Assembly: GCF_002734215.1 (NCBI RefSeq)
Contig: NZ_NSEB01000015.1
Location: forward strand, 62,001-126,000
Reading direction: 5' to 3'
DNA length: 64,000 bases
Source: Fredinandcohnia onubensis
GTDB lineage: Bacteria > Bacillota > Bacilli > Bacillales > Bacillaceae_L
Both the position numbers and the translations under genes were made by a program. Position 1 is the stretch's first letter, and every line of letters begins with the position of its first letter. The notes under the pieces are model-generated. The model was given only the letters and a program-made list of their open reading frames with translations, searched no databases and was not told the DNA's origin. Shown in pieces: positions 51,851 to 61,126 of the stretch.

Positions 51851-51935
51851 GGTAGAAGAAGTAGCACGTATCCAATAATTAACTAAATAGAATAGAAAAA
51901 ATCTTATAAATAGATATATTTTTCTAAAAAATAAA

Positions 51936-51964
51936 TTGACTGAAAAAATAAAGTATTCTATAAT
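51936..51964 (+). promoter_or_regulatory. Promoter of S-box 3
   Basis: TTGACT, 17 bases, perfect TATAAT. Confidence 0.8.
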
Positions 51965-52014
51965 ACTTTATATGATTGAAGGATTAACGCGTTAATACGC
52001 CATTTGAATAAAAA

Positions 52015-52125
52015 ATCTTATCCAGAGAGACTTAGGGAACAGGCCCGATGAAGTCCAGCAACCTTCAAGTGAAAGCTTGAAAAGGTGCTAATTCCTGCAG
52101 GTGCGTGTGCATCTGAAAGATAAGT
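52015..52125 (+). ncRNA. SAM-I riboswitch (S-box) 3
   Basis: CTTATCCAGAGAGACTTAGG, then GGCCCGATGAAGTCCAGCAA, AAGGTGCTAATTCCTGCAGG and GAAAGATAAG are the canonical S-box blocks. It directly controls the metY-type gene. Confidence 0.97.
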
Positions 52126-52128
52126 TGA

Positions 52129-52164
52129 GGCCCCCTCTTCTTATTTTGAGGGGGCCTTTTTTTT
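52129..52164 (+). terminator. S-box 3 terminator
   Basis: A perfect 9-bp G/C-rich stem (GGCCCCCTC with GAGGGGGCC) followed by eight Ts. Confidence 0.95.
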
Positions 52165-52223
52165 ACATAAAGTCAGTACTTATCTAGCAAACTTGTAGAA
52201 AATTAAACTTGGAGGTTTAAACA

Positions 52224-54023
52224 ATGACAAAACAATATGATACTTATGATGATGAAACGATACTTTTACATGGTGGTCAATCGCCAGATCCGACAACTGG
52301 TTCACGTGCAGTGCCGATTTATCAAACAAGTTCTTTCGTATTTCATAATACAGATCATGCTCAAAGCCTATTTAGTCTTGATGAGTCAGGTAATATTTAT
52401 TCTCGAATCGGTAACCCGACTGTTGATGTGCTTGAGAAACGGATCGCGTTGTTGGAGGATGGTGTCGCAGCTGTAGCAACGTCTTCAGGAATGGCCGCAA
52501 TTGCTCTATCCATTATGAACGTTGCACAAGCAGGAGACGAAATTGTAGCAGCTTCGAATTTATATGGCGGAACTTACAATCTTTTCGCGGTTACGCTTCC
52601 GAAATATGGAATCAAGACTCATTTCGTCGATCCAACAGATCCTGAAAATTTTAGAAAAGCGATTACGCCGAGAACAAAGGCCGTATTTGCTGAAACGATC
52701 GGAAACCCAAGCTTGCATGTTTTAGATATTGAAGCAGTATCAGCGATTGCACATGAAAATGGAGTACCGCTTATTATTGATAATACATTTGCTTCTCCAT
52801 ATGTTTGTAAACCAATCCAATATGGTGCTGACATAGTGGTTCACTCCGCAACAAAGTGGATAGGTGGACATGGAACGACAATTGGTGGGTTAGTCGTTGA
52901 TGGAGGCCGTTTTAATTGGAACAGTGAAAAGTTTCCAGGATTTACAGAGCCAGATCAAAGTTATAACGGAATAAAATATGCGAATGAATTTGGAACATTA
53001 GCATTTAGTACAAAACTGAGAGTTCAGCTTTTAAGAGATTTTGGTTCTTCATTAAGCCCACATAGTGCATTCCTATTGATACAAGGTCTTGAAACATTAC
53101 ACCTAAGAATCGAAAAGCATAATGAAAATGCACTGAAAGTTGCAAAATTCTTAAAAGACCATCCTGCGGTTGATTGGGTTTCATACCCTGGTCTTGAAGA
53201 GCATCCAGCACATGAACTAGCTACTAAATATTTGCGTTCTGGATATGGTTCTATCGTAAACTTTGGCATTAAAGGCGGTAGGGAAACTGGTAAGAAAGTC
53301 ATTAATAACATTGCGTTATGGTCGCATGTGGCTAATGTTGGAGATGCCAAGTCACTTATTATTCACCCAGCATCAACAACTCATCAGCAGCTAAGTGCGG
53401 AAGAGTTAGTAAAAACAGGAGTAAGTGAAGAATTAATCCGTTTATCGGTCGGTATTGAATCATACCGTGATTTAGTGAATGACTTGGATCAGGCTTTTTA
53501 TGAAGCGACAGGCATTTCATCAAAAGGTGAGCAAAAAGGAGAAACAGCGGTTAACGATGAGGGAGTTATACGCTGGGCACTTCAATCAACATTTATTCGT
53601 GAAGAAGTTGAAGGGAAGGAAGTTCAACGTGCAAAAACAATTGCTGTTGTTGGTCTAAGTGGTAATCCAGCCCGCCCAAGCTACAGACTTGCTCGGAAAA
53701 TGCAGCGTCTAGGTTATAAAATTATCCCGGTTAATCCAAGGGAAACAGAAGTACTTGGTGAACAGGCATATCCAGATTTAACATCAATTCCAGTTAAGAT
53801 AGATATCGTTCAAGTATTCCGAAGTCCAGAGGCAGCAATTGGCGTTGCAGCAGAAGCTGCAAAAATTCAACCAAAAGTATTCTGGCTACAAGAAGGGGTT
53901 ATCTCCCCAAGGGCAGTGGAAGTTGCGAAAGAAGCAGGTCTTGAGGTTGTACAAAACAGATGTACCTATAAGGAGGCACAACGTCTCAGAGGTGCAATTG
54001 TGACGTATGCTTGTGAAATTTAA
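52224..54023 (+). CDS. MetY-type O-acetylhomoserine sulfhydrylase fused to a CoA-binding domain
   Basis: A 599-residue fusion. Residues 1-430 are a Cys/Met-metabolism PLP enzyme of the MetY type: [29 protein letters not shown] lysine in [13 protein letters not shown] (about 205-217) and [15 protein letters not shown]. It makes homocysteine or methionine precursors from O-acetylhomoserine and sulfide. Residues about 470-595 are a YccU-like CoA_binding domain ([46 protein letters not shown]). MetY alone is about 430 residues. GGAGG precedes the ATG; two S-boxes lie upstream. Confidence 0.92.
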   Translation: MTKQYDTYDDETILLHGGQSPDPTTGSRAVPIYQTSSFVFHNTDHAQSLFSLDESGNIYSRIGNPTVDVLEKRIALLEDGVAAVATSSGMAAIALSIMNVAQAGDEIVAASNLYGGTYNLFAVTLPKYGIKTHFVDPTDPENFRKAITPRTKAVFAETIGNPSLHVLDIEAVSAIAHENGVPLIIDNTFASPYVCKPIQYGADIVVHSATKWIGGHGTTIGGLVVDGGRFNWNSEKFPGFTEPDQSYNGIKYANEFGTLAFSTKLRVQLLRDFGSSLSPHSAFLLIQGLETLHLRIEKHNENALKVAKFLKDHPAVDWVSYPGLEEHPAHELATKYLRSGYGSIVNFGIKGGRETGKKVINNIALWSHVANVGDAKSLIIHPASTTHQQLSAEELVKTGVSEELIRLSVGIESYRDLVNDLDQAFYEATGISSKGEQKGETAVNDEGVIRWALQSTFIREEVEGKEVQRAKTIAVVGLSGNPARPSYRLARKMQRLGYKIIPVNPRETEVLGEQAYPDLTSIPVKIDIVQVFRSPEAAIGVAAEAAKIQPKVFWLQEGVISPRAVEVAKEAGLEVVQNRCTYKEAQRLRGAIVTYACEI

Positions 54024-54035
54024 TTATGAAGAATT

Positions 54036-54057
54036 CCCCTACCTCTATAGGTAGGGG
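54036..54057 (+). terminator. Hairpin after the metY fusion gene
   Basis: A perfect 22-base palindrome (CCCCTACCTCTATAGGTAGG plus GG) lacking a strong T-run; an inefficient terminator at best. Confidence 0.5.
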
Positions 54058-54144
54058 ATGATTGTAAAGAGAATCTATTAAAACATGAACTAAGGGATGG
54101 GTGTAGCGAGAATGGCTTCTCTTAGTATGAGGGAGGAATAGATA

Positions 54145-56109
54145 ATGACAACACAACACAGCTTACTAGAATCCAAGGTTCTATGGAAGCCAAGTGAAAC
54201 TTGGGTCTCACAGTCAAATTTGATGAAGTTTTCACATGAGATCGGTTTTCCACTCCTACCCTATGAACGCTTTCATCGCTGGTCAGTCGCTCAACCAGAA
54301 TCATTCTGGTCAGCAGTATGGGACTTTGCAAATGTTATTGGAGATAAGGGAGAAAGAGTCGTAGTTCCTCCAAGCGATGGTGGCATGCTAGGTACACAAT
54401 GGTTTCCTGATTCCAGAATAAATTTTGCGGAAAATATTTTACGTGGTGACGACCTGCAAACCGCGGTTATTGAATCAGATGAAAACGGCGTATCTCAAAC
54501 GATCACTATGGGAGAACTGCGTAATAGGGTGGCACGTGCCCAGTCTGGGTTAAAGAGTTTGGGAGTAAGTGCTGGTGATCGTGTTGCTGGAATTGTAACA
54601 AATAGAATTGAAGCGTTCGTAGCCTTATTGGCAACCGCTTCATTAGGTGCTGTTTGGACATCATGCTCTCCTGACTTTGGTCCAAAAGGGATTATCGATC
54701 GGATTGGGCAAGTTCATCCAAAGGTATTAATAGCAACTTTGGATTATCAATATAACGGAAAGTTTTATGATATTCGAGATAACATCTCAGCTGTAAGTGA
54801 GGTACTGAACGATGTTTCCGCTATCGTGACTTTATCTGAGAGTGGAGATATATCGATTAATCAAGAAACGAAAGTGATGAGCTGGCAAGAGCTATGTCAA
54901 AATGAATCATCTCATCTGGAATTTACCCGAGTTCCCTTCAATCATCCGCTTTACATCCTTTATACTTCGGGGACTACTGGGCTGCCAAAGGCCATTGTTC
55001 ATTCAGTCGGAGGTACATTAATTCAACACTTAAAGGAACATCAGTTACATTGTGATTTAAAAGCTGGAGATGTGTTGTTTTGGTACACCAATACGGCATG
55101 GATGATGTATCCTTGGCTGCTATCTGGATTAGCAAGTGGTGCGGCCATTCTCCTTTATGACGGGTCACCGATACCAAAGGCAAATATAGGAATCCTTTGG
55201 GAGATTGCAGAAGAGATTGGGCTTACGCATTTCGGAACGAGTCCTAAGTATTTAGAAACCTTGGCGAAGTCAGGTTATCAGGTGGGGCAGAAACATAACC
55301 TTTCATCTTTGCGCAGTGTCCTTTCTTGTGGTGCGCCTTTATCGGCAGAACAGTATGACTGGATATATAGTGACATCAAGCAGGATATCATGTTGGCTTC
55401 GATTTCAGGTGGTACTGAAATCATTGGATGTTTTGTGATGGGTTCCCCTGTACATCCAGTAAGACGCGGGGAAATTACCTGTAAAGCACTTGGTATGGCA
55501 GTAGATGTCCTCGATGAAAGAGGAGTATCTGTCATCAATGAAAAAGGGGAGTTAGTGTGCACAAGGGCTTTTCCTAGTATGCCAATTACATTCTGGGGAG
55601 AGGACGGAGATGAGCGCTATTTTAAAGCCTATTTTGCTGAACGTCCTGGTATATGGTCACATGGTGACTTCGCTGAACAAACAATAGAGCAAACATTGGT
55701 CATTTACGGAAGAGCTGATACTACGCTTAATCCTGGCGGTGTCCGGATAGGAACTGCTGAAATCTATCGAGTTGTGGAGCAGCTTCCTCAGGTACAGGAC
55801 TCAATCGTTTTTGGCTACCCTGTCGACAATGATGAGGAGATTGCACTGTGTGTCGTCACCGAGGATGGATCATTGGATGATGCATTAGCGATTCATATTC
55901 GTAAGGAAGTTAGGGAAAAAGCTTCACCGCGGCATGTGCCAAGACGTATATACAGTGTCAAAGAGATTCCTTATACAATTAACGGCAAGAAGGTAGAAGG
56001 GGCAGTCCGTTCAACTGTTCTTGGACAGCCAATAAAGAACAGGGGCTCACTTGCCAACCCAGCATGCCTAGAAGAATACAGCAGCTTGTCTGAAAGGAGT
56101 TTCATATAA
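54145..56109 (+). CDS. Acetoacetate-CoA ligase (acetoacetyl-CoA synthetase)
   Basis: A 654-residue adenylate-forming enzyme. The AacS-type N-terminus (VLWKPSETWV, FHRWSVAQPESFWSAVWDF) is followed by the adenylation motifs ILYTSGTTGLPKAIVHS (about 272-288) and SGGTEIIGCF, and the C-terminal lid with NPGGVRIGTAEIYR and the catalytic Lys in YTINGKKVEG. It activates acetoacetate or a similar 3-oxo acid to CoA thioester. GGAGG precedes the ATG. It heads a five-gene run ending at 60272; its stop overlaps the next start by one base. Confidence 0.9.
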   Translation: MTTQHSLLESKVLWKPSETWVSQSNLMKFSHEIGFPLLPYERFHRWSVAQPESFWSAVWDFANVIGDKGERVVVPPSDGGMLGTQWFPDSRINFAENILRGDDLQTAVIESDENGVSQTITMGELRNRVARAQSGLKSLGVSAGDRVAGIVTNRIEAFVALLATASLGAVWTSCSPDFGPKGIIDRIGQVHPKVLIATLDYQYNGKFYDIRDNISAVSEVLNDVSAIVTLSESGDISINQETKVMSWQELCQNESSHLEFTRVPFNHPLYILYTSGTTGLPKAIVHSVGGTLIQHLKEHQLHCDLKAGDVLFWYTNTAWMMYPWLLSGLASGAAILLYDGSPIPKANIGILWEIAEEIGLTHFGTSPKYLETLAKSGYQVGQKHNLSSLRSVLSCGAPLSAEQYDWIYSDIKQDIMLASISGGTEIIGCFVMGSPVHPVRRGEITCKALGMAVDVLDERGVSVINEKGELVCTRAFPSMPITFWGEDGDERYFKAYFAERPGIWSHGDFAEQTIEQTLVIYGRADTTLNPGGVRIGTAEIYRVVEQLPQVQDSIVFGYPVDNDEEIALCVVTEDGSLDDALAIHIRKEVREKASPRHVPRRIYSVKEIPYTINGKKVEGAVRSTVLGQPIKNRGSLANPACLEEYSSLSERSFI

Positions 56110-57275
56110 TGGTTAAACGCCGAGTTCCAAAAGGTGCAATTATAGGGATTGGAGAACTTACTCCAGTCCGTTATAGCGAGGGTGTGACAACTCTTGGATT
56201 AATTGCCGAGTCAGTAAGGCTGGCCATTAAAGATGCCGGAATTGAAAAAGACGAGATAGATGGTTTATTAATTGGCCCCCAAGTAGGCGAGACTCCGCAG
56301 CATGTGCCAGCTACTGTTGCGGAATACCTTGGTCTTGAGCCGACAATGTCAAATGTAGTTGATCTTGGAGGTGCAACCGGTGCGGGAATGATATGGAGAG
56401 CGGTAGCTGCAATAGAAGCGGGAATGTGTGAAACAGTTGTATGTGTGCTTGCAAATATCAACGAAAAGGGAAAAGCCTTACGTTCACCAAACCGTAATCC
56501 AATTCGTGAATTTGACGTTCCATTTGGGGCTTCTGGCGCAAACACTTCTTATGCACTGTTAAAGCAACGGCACATGGCGGAGTATGGATCGAAACAAGAA
56601 GATTTTGCACTCATTGCTCATTGGGCTCGAAAAAATGCGCAGCTCAACCCAAAAGCCATTACATACGGAAAACCAGCCTCTGTTGAGGACGTGTTAAATT
56701 CTCCGCTAATTGTGGATCCCTTGCATTTATTTGAAATCGTTATGCCTGTAGCAGGTGGGGCAGCTGTCGTTGTTACCTCCGTTAAAAATGCCTCTAAGGG
56801 AGGACATTCTCCAGTTTATTTACTAGGGGCGGGTGAGAAAATCACTCATAGAGCCGTCAGCCAAGCCCCTGCATTGGAAAATGCTCCACTAAGCTATGCG
56901 ATCCCAAGAGCATTGGATCAAGCAGGTTTATCAGTAAAAGACATGGATTTACTTTCTATCTATGATTGCTATACGAGTGTAGTTGCACAAACATTAGAAA
57001 ATGCCGGTCTATGTACACCTGGAAAATTTGGTTCCTGGATGAAGGAGCATACTTTCGGTCATGACGGTGATTGGCCACTTAACACGCACGGGGGTCAATT
57101 AGGATTTGGTCAGGCAGATCTTGCTGGTGGGATGTCACATATTATTGAAGCTGTTCATCAATTGCGACATGAAGCAGATTTTAGACAAATTCCAAATGCA
57201 CGACATGCTTTGATAACAGGGAATGGAGCTACATTGAGTGAAGCAGCTGCTCTGATCTTGGGGGTGGAATCATGA
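56109..57275 (+). CDS. Thiolase-fold protein lacking the nucleophilic Cys (SCP2/Ltp2-like)
   Basis: A 388-residue thiolase-superfamily protein of the SCP-x type. Where active thiolases have the nucleophile in a CxSG-type motif, this one reads VVDLGGATGAG (about residues 78-88), so Cys is missing. LSIYDCYTSV (about 280) and HGGQLGFGQADLAGG near the C-terminus are conserved. Such proteins pair with DUF35 partners and include Ltp2, a retro-aldolase using Tyr residues. The next gene is a DUF35 protein with a four-base overlap. It may therefore be an aldolase or a thiolase scaffold. Confidence 0.82.
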   Translation: MVKRRVPKGAIIGIGELTPVRYSEGVTTLGLIAESVRLAIKDAGIEKDEIDGLLIGPQVGETPQHVPATVAEYLGLEPTMSNVVDLGGATGAGMIWRAVAAIEAGMCETVVCVLANINEKGKALRSPNRNPIREFDVPFGASGANTSYALLKQRHMAEYGSKQEDFALIAHWARKNAQLNPKAITYGKPASVEDVLNSPLIVDPLHLFEIVMPVAGGAAVVVTSVKNASKGGHSPVYLLGAGEKITHRAVSQAPALENAPLSYAIPRALDQAGLSVKDMDLLSIYDCYTSVVAQTLENAGLCTPGKFGSWMKEHTFGHDGDWPLNTHGGQLGFGQADLAGGMSHIIEAVHQLRHEADFRQIPNARHALITGNGATLSEAAALILGVES

Positions 57276-57691
57276 TAGAAAAAATTGAAAATTTAACGGT
57301 TCCAGGTCCGACGATAACACCGATCACTAAGCCGTTCTGGGATGCAGTAGCTCGTGAGGAATTTATTTTGCAGAAATGCTGTGATTGTGGTGAATGGGTA
57401 TTTTATCCTCGTTCCCATTGCCCGCATTGCTGGAGTAACCAGTTAGAATGGAAACCAGCTTCAGGAAAAGGAACGTTAAAGACGTGGAGCATTGTACATA
57501 GACCTGGTCATCCAGGGTGGGCAGCAGTTACACCTTATGTATTAGGGGTTGTTGAATTAGAAGAAGGTCCTTCGATGCTGACACATCTATTAGTTGATTC
57601 TGATCAAGAATTAAAAATTGGGCAGCCACTGAAAGTCAAATATATAAAATGCAATGATGTTTGGTTGCCATTTTTCGAAAGTAAGGAATGA
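57272..57691 (+). CDS. DUF35 zinc-ribbon/OB-fold acyl-CoA-binding partner
   Basis: A 139-residue protein: a helical N-terminus (PFWDAVAREEFILQKC), a zinc ribbon CCDCGEW...CPHCW (about 33-56) and an OB-fold (LKTWSIVHRPGHPGW). DUF35 proteins bind the CoA portion and bring acyl-CoA to thiolase or aldolase partners, as in ChsH2-Ltp2. Its ATG overlaps the upstream stop (ATGA), indicating a stoichiometric complex. Confidence 0.9.
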   Translation: MIEKIENLTVPGPTITPITKPFWDAVAREEFILQKCCDCGEWVFYPRSHCPHCWSNQLEWKPASGKGTLKTWSIVHRPGHPGWAAVTPYVLGVVELEEGPSMLTHLLVDSDQELKIGQPLKVKYIKCNDVWLPFFESKE

Positions 57692-57740
57692 AAAATGGCC
57701 TTAAGACATATTACACCATCGTAAAAAGGGAGGAAAGTCG

Positions 57741-59069
57741 ATGTCAACAGCTCCAGTAATTCAGGAGGATATAAATACCGAGAAAAAAGGTTTTTCTAAA
57801 GAACATCGCAAGGTCGGTTTGGCAAGCTTTATTGGTACAACAATTGAATGGTATGATTTCTACTTATACGGTACAGCTGCTGCTTTAGTATTTCCTGCAT
57901 TGTTTTTTCCAACTTTCGACCCTCTATATGGGACACTAGCAGCCTTTGGGTCATATGCTGCAGGATTTATTGCTCGTCCGTTAGGAAGCGCGGTATTTGG
58001 ACATTTTGGTGATAAAATTGGCAGAAAAAAAATGCTTACACTTTCACTATTATTAATGGGAATCGCAACATTTTTAATGGGGCTGATTCCATCCTATCAA
58101 ACAATCGGATTGATGGCTCCACTATTAATAAGTCTTTTGCGCATTGTACAGGGATTTGCTGTTGGTGGTGAGTGGGGTTCAGCGGTAGTAATGGCGGTTG
58201 AACATGCACCGAAAGGAAAACGGGGGTTATATGGCAGCTTTCCACAGATGGGAGTTCCGGCAGGACTTCTATTATCCACCTTCGTGTTCTCAATGGTAAA
58301 TAACAGTATGTCAAATGAAGCCTTCCTTGCTTGGGGCTGGCGTATTCCATTTTTACTAAGTGCTATACTTGTCATCATTGGACTTTGGATTCGTTTAAGA
58401 GTGAGTGAATCGCCTGTATTTGAGGAACTGGCTGAAAAGAAACAGATAGAGGAAAAGCCTGTGCTTACCGTTCTACGCAGCCAGAAAAAACCATTATTCT
58501 TAACGATTGGTATGAAATTAGTTCAAAACGCAACGTTTTATATCTATTCTGTATTTGTTCTAACGTATCTCGTAGGTACAGTTAATGTCGATCGCTCCAT
58601 TGGTCTAAATGCAGTCATGATCTCCTCAGTAGTTGGTTTAGTGACCATGCCACTATGGTCCTACTTATCTGATAAGATTGGCCGTAAACCCGTCTATTTG
58701 GGTGGGACAATAGCTACGACGCTGTTCATTTTTCCGTTTTTCGCGCTGATGGACACAGGATCGGTACTTTGGATCACAATCGGAATCGTGCTTGGATTGA
58801 ATGTCATTCATGACTCTGTTTACGGTCCTCAAGCAGTATACTACTCAGAGCTTTTTGGGTCGAAGGTTCGTTTAAGTGGTGCTTCCATTGGTTACCAAAT
58901 TGGAGCTATCCTAGCAGGTGGATTTTCCCCTCTAATTGCGACTTGGTTACTAGCAAAATATGATGGGCAAAGCTTACCAATCATTCTATATTTAACCGCA
59001 CTAGGTGTGATAAGCATTATTGCAACGTTATTCGCACGGGAAACGTACCGTGATTCACTAACCCAGTAA
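57741..59069 (+). CDS. MHS-family (metabolite:H+ symporter) MFS transporter
   Basis: A 442-residue, 12-helix MFS protein. The MHS hallmarks are GTTIEWYDFYLYGTAAALVF (helix 1), RPLGSAVFGHFGDKIGRKK (loop 2) and RIVQGFAVGGEWGSAV. Relatives carry alpha-ketoglutarate, citrate, shikimate and other organic acids with H+. In this operon it probably imports the acid that the CoA ligase activates. AGGGAGGAAAG precedes the ATG. Confidence 0.9.
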   Translation: MSTAPVIQEDINTEKKGFSKEHRKVGLASFIGTTIEWYDFYLYGTAAALVFPALFFPTFDPLYGTLAAFGSYAAGFIARPLGSAVFGHFGDKIGRKKMLTLSLLLMGIATFLMGLIPSYQTIGLMAPLLISLLRIVQGFAVGGEWGSAVVMAVEHAPKGKRGLYGSFPQMGVPAGLLLSTFVFSMVNNSMSNEAFLAWGWRIPFLLSAILVIIGLWIRLRVSESPVFEELAEKKQIEEKPVLTVLRSQKKPLFLTIGMKLVQNATFYIYSVFVLTYLVGTVNVDRSIGLNAVMISSVVGLVTMPLWSYLSDKIGRKPVYLGGTIATTLFIFPFFALMDTGSVLWITIGIVLGLNVIHDSVYGPQAVYYSELFGSKVRLSGASIGYQIGAILAGGFSPLIATWLLAKYDGQSLPIILYLTALGVISIIATLFARETYRDSLTQ

Positions 59070-59114
59070 TTTAGTTTAGTTTCAATTAATCTACTAAAAG
59101 GATGGGTGATTTCG

Positions 59115-60272
59115 TTGAAAAAAACTGTGTTAATTGATGGAGTTCGTACTCCTATTGGACGATTCAAGGGAAGCTTAAACAAGAAAACAGCAACTGAACT
59201 AGGTGTTGCGGCAGTTTCGGAGCTCGTTCGCCGTGTTCCTGAAACTGCTAATGTAGATGGCGTTATACTAGGTCAAGTCATACAGGCTGGGCAAGGTCAG
59301 AACCCTGCGCGTCAAGTTGCTTATCAAGCTGGTGTTGGGATACATACCCCTGCCTTAACATTAAACAGCGTTTGTATTGCTAGTTTAGCAGCGGTATCTG
59401 ATGCTGCTCGCCGTGTAGAAAGAGGAGAAGGGGATCTATTTGTTGTTGGAGGCTTTGAATCCATGACAAATGCACCTCATGTATCTAACCTTAGACGAGA
59501 AGTTAAGATGGGTGCTGTCGAATTCTATGATACGTTGAATGACGGTTTGTGGTGTGCACTTTCTGATCAATCAATGGGCGGGTTATCTGAACGTACAAAT
59601 CGTGAATTACATATTAGCCGAGAAGAACAAGACGAATTTGCTCTACACTCACAACTACGGGCAGCTAGGGCACAAAGTAATGGAGTTTTTAAGGATGAAA
59701 TAGTAGGAGTTCATGTTTCCGGGCAGCTTATCACCGAGGATGAATGTATTCGACCTCAAACCTCCATTGACAAGTTACAAAAGCTTTCCCCAGCATTTGA
59801 AGAAGAGGGAACGATTACTCCTGGAAATGCTAGTCCGATGTCAGATGGTGCGAGCGCGGGTCTAATTTCAAGCTTAGAAACATGTGAAAAGATAGGGAAG
59901 TCTCCGCTTGCAACGATTGTTGACTGGTCATTTGTAGCAGGGCCAGACCCATCCTTGCACCTCCAGCCGGCAAATGCAATACGGGCTTTATTGGATCGTA
60001 GAAATTTACGCCTTGCAGATATTGATTTGTTTGAGATTAATGAAGCTTTTGCAAGTGTTGTGATTGCAAGTCAGCAAGAGCTCGGGCTTCCTTCCGATGT
60101 GGTTAACGTGAACGGAGGAGCAATCGCTCTTGGCCATCCTCTAGGTGCTAGCGGATTCCGGCTTGTTTTAACACTTGCTCGTGAACTTAAACGACGCGGA
60201 GGCGGCCGAGGCATTGCATCTATGTGTGGCGGTGGAGGCCAAGGAGCAGCCGTTTTAATAGAAGTAGAATAA
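59115..60272 (+). CDS. Acetyl-CoA acetyltransferase (thiolase)
   Basis: A thiolase of about 385 residues with all catalytic residues: Cys in [11 protein letters not shown] (about 87), [11 protein letters not shown], His in [11 protein letters not shown] (about 342) and Cys in [10 protein letters not shown] (about 372). It cleaves acetoacetyl-CoA to two acetyl-CoA, the obvious step after acetoacetate activation. The TTG at 59115 is preferred, as GGGTGAT (59104-59110) fits the 16S end; a GTG at 59106 would be too close. It is the last gene of the operon. Confidence 0.92.
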   Translation: MKKTVLIDGVRTPIGRFKGSLNKKTATELGVAAVSELVRRVPETANVDGVILGQVIQAGQGQNPARQVAYQAGVGIHTPALTLNSVCIASLAAVSDAARRVERGEGDLFVVGGFESMTNAPHVSNLRREVKMGAVEFYDTLNDGLWCALSDQSMGGLSERTNRELHISREEQDEFALHSQLRAARAQSNGVFKDEIVGVHVSGQLITEDECIRPQTSIDKLQKLSPAFEEEGTITPGNASPMSDGASAGLISSLETCEKIGKSPLATIVDWSFVAGPDPSLHLQPANAIRALLDRRNLRLADIDLFEINEAFASVVIASQQELGLPSDVVNVNGGAIALGHPLGASGFRLVLTLARELKRRGGGRGIASMCGGGGQGAAVLIEVE

Positions 60273-60445
60273 GTATTTCATAATATATCAAAAATACTCA
60301 AGATGTAAAAATAAGAGTCTAGGAAATGTTTTAAGGCTTCTGTCCTTTTTGGTGGGCAGATGCCTATTTTTTTGGGTGCAATTTTTCATGAAAGTGTTAT
60401 AATTGAATAATTATTTTGAAATATCCATTAATATCGAGGTGCAGC

Positions 60446-61063
60446 ATGGGAATACGTATAAGCATTTATTTTGGGGGACTAGCGCTTACAGCGTTAGGAA
60501 TTGCATTTATTATTCAATCATTGATCGGTGCGGGGCCGTGGGATACCGTAGCTGTAGGGCTTACAGAGCATATAGGTTTGACGATTGGAACGTGGTCAAT
60601 TTTGACACAGTTGACATTTATATTGATTACCTGGATTCTTGAAAAAAAGAGATTGCGTATCGAATCGGTTATCCCAATTTTTATCCGAAGTATTTTTGTT
60701 GATTTTTGGTTTTATATTGTATTAGCGAATGTTGACTTTACATCATCTTTGGAATTACAAATTGTCAGTTTCGTTGTTGGTCTTGTTATCGCTGGAATTG
60801 GAATCGGCATTTATATGGAGGCGAATTTACCTAAGACACCCATTGATGGGATGATGGTGGCATTCTGCAATCGGTTTGGGTTAAGTTTTAATATTGTAAG
60901 AATGGGCATTGAAGGTACAGGAGCCGTTCTCGGATTTCTTTTAGGAGGACCGGTTGGGCTTGGTACTCTAGTGATTGCTTTGTTTTTAGGTAAAATCATT
61001 CAAGTGGTCAATAATAGAATGAAGAAAATCTTGCAAGTGTCGAGCGCAAGTCATTCTTTTTAA
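60446..61063 (+). CDS. YczE/YyaS-family membrane protein
   Basis: A protein of about 205 residues with five to six membrane helices. GIAFIIQSLIGAGPWDTVAVG (one base turn after helix 1) and the mirror-image TPIDGMMVAFCNRFGLS match the YczE/YyaS family, whose function is unknown. ATG 60446 follows GAGG by six bases, preferred over an upstream TTG. Monocistronic. Confidence 0.8.
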   Translation: MGIRISIYFGGLALTALGIAFIIQSLIGAGPWDTVAVGLTEHIGLTIGTWSILTQLTFILITWILEKKRLRIESVIPIFIRSIFVDFWFYIVLANVDFTSSLELQIVSFVVGLVIAGIGIGIYMEANLPKTPIDGMMVAFCNRFGLSFNIVRMGIEGTGAVLGFLLGGPVGLGTLVIALFLGKIIQVVNNRMKKILQVSSASHSF

Positions 61064-61126
61064 AACGTATTAATTCTAGTAACAATCTGATAAAATGAAC
61101 ATGAATCTAAAATAGAGGTAAAAACT

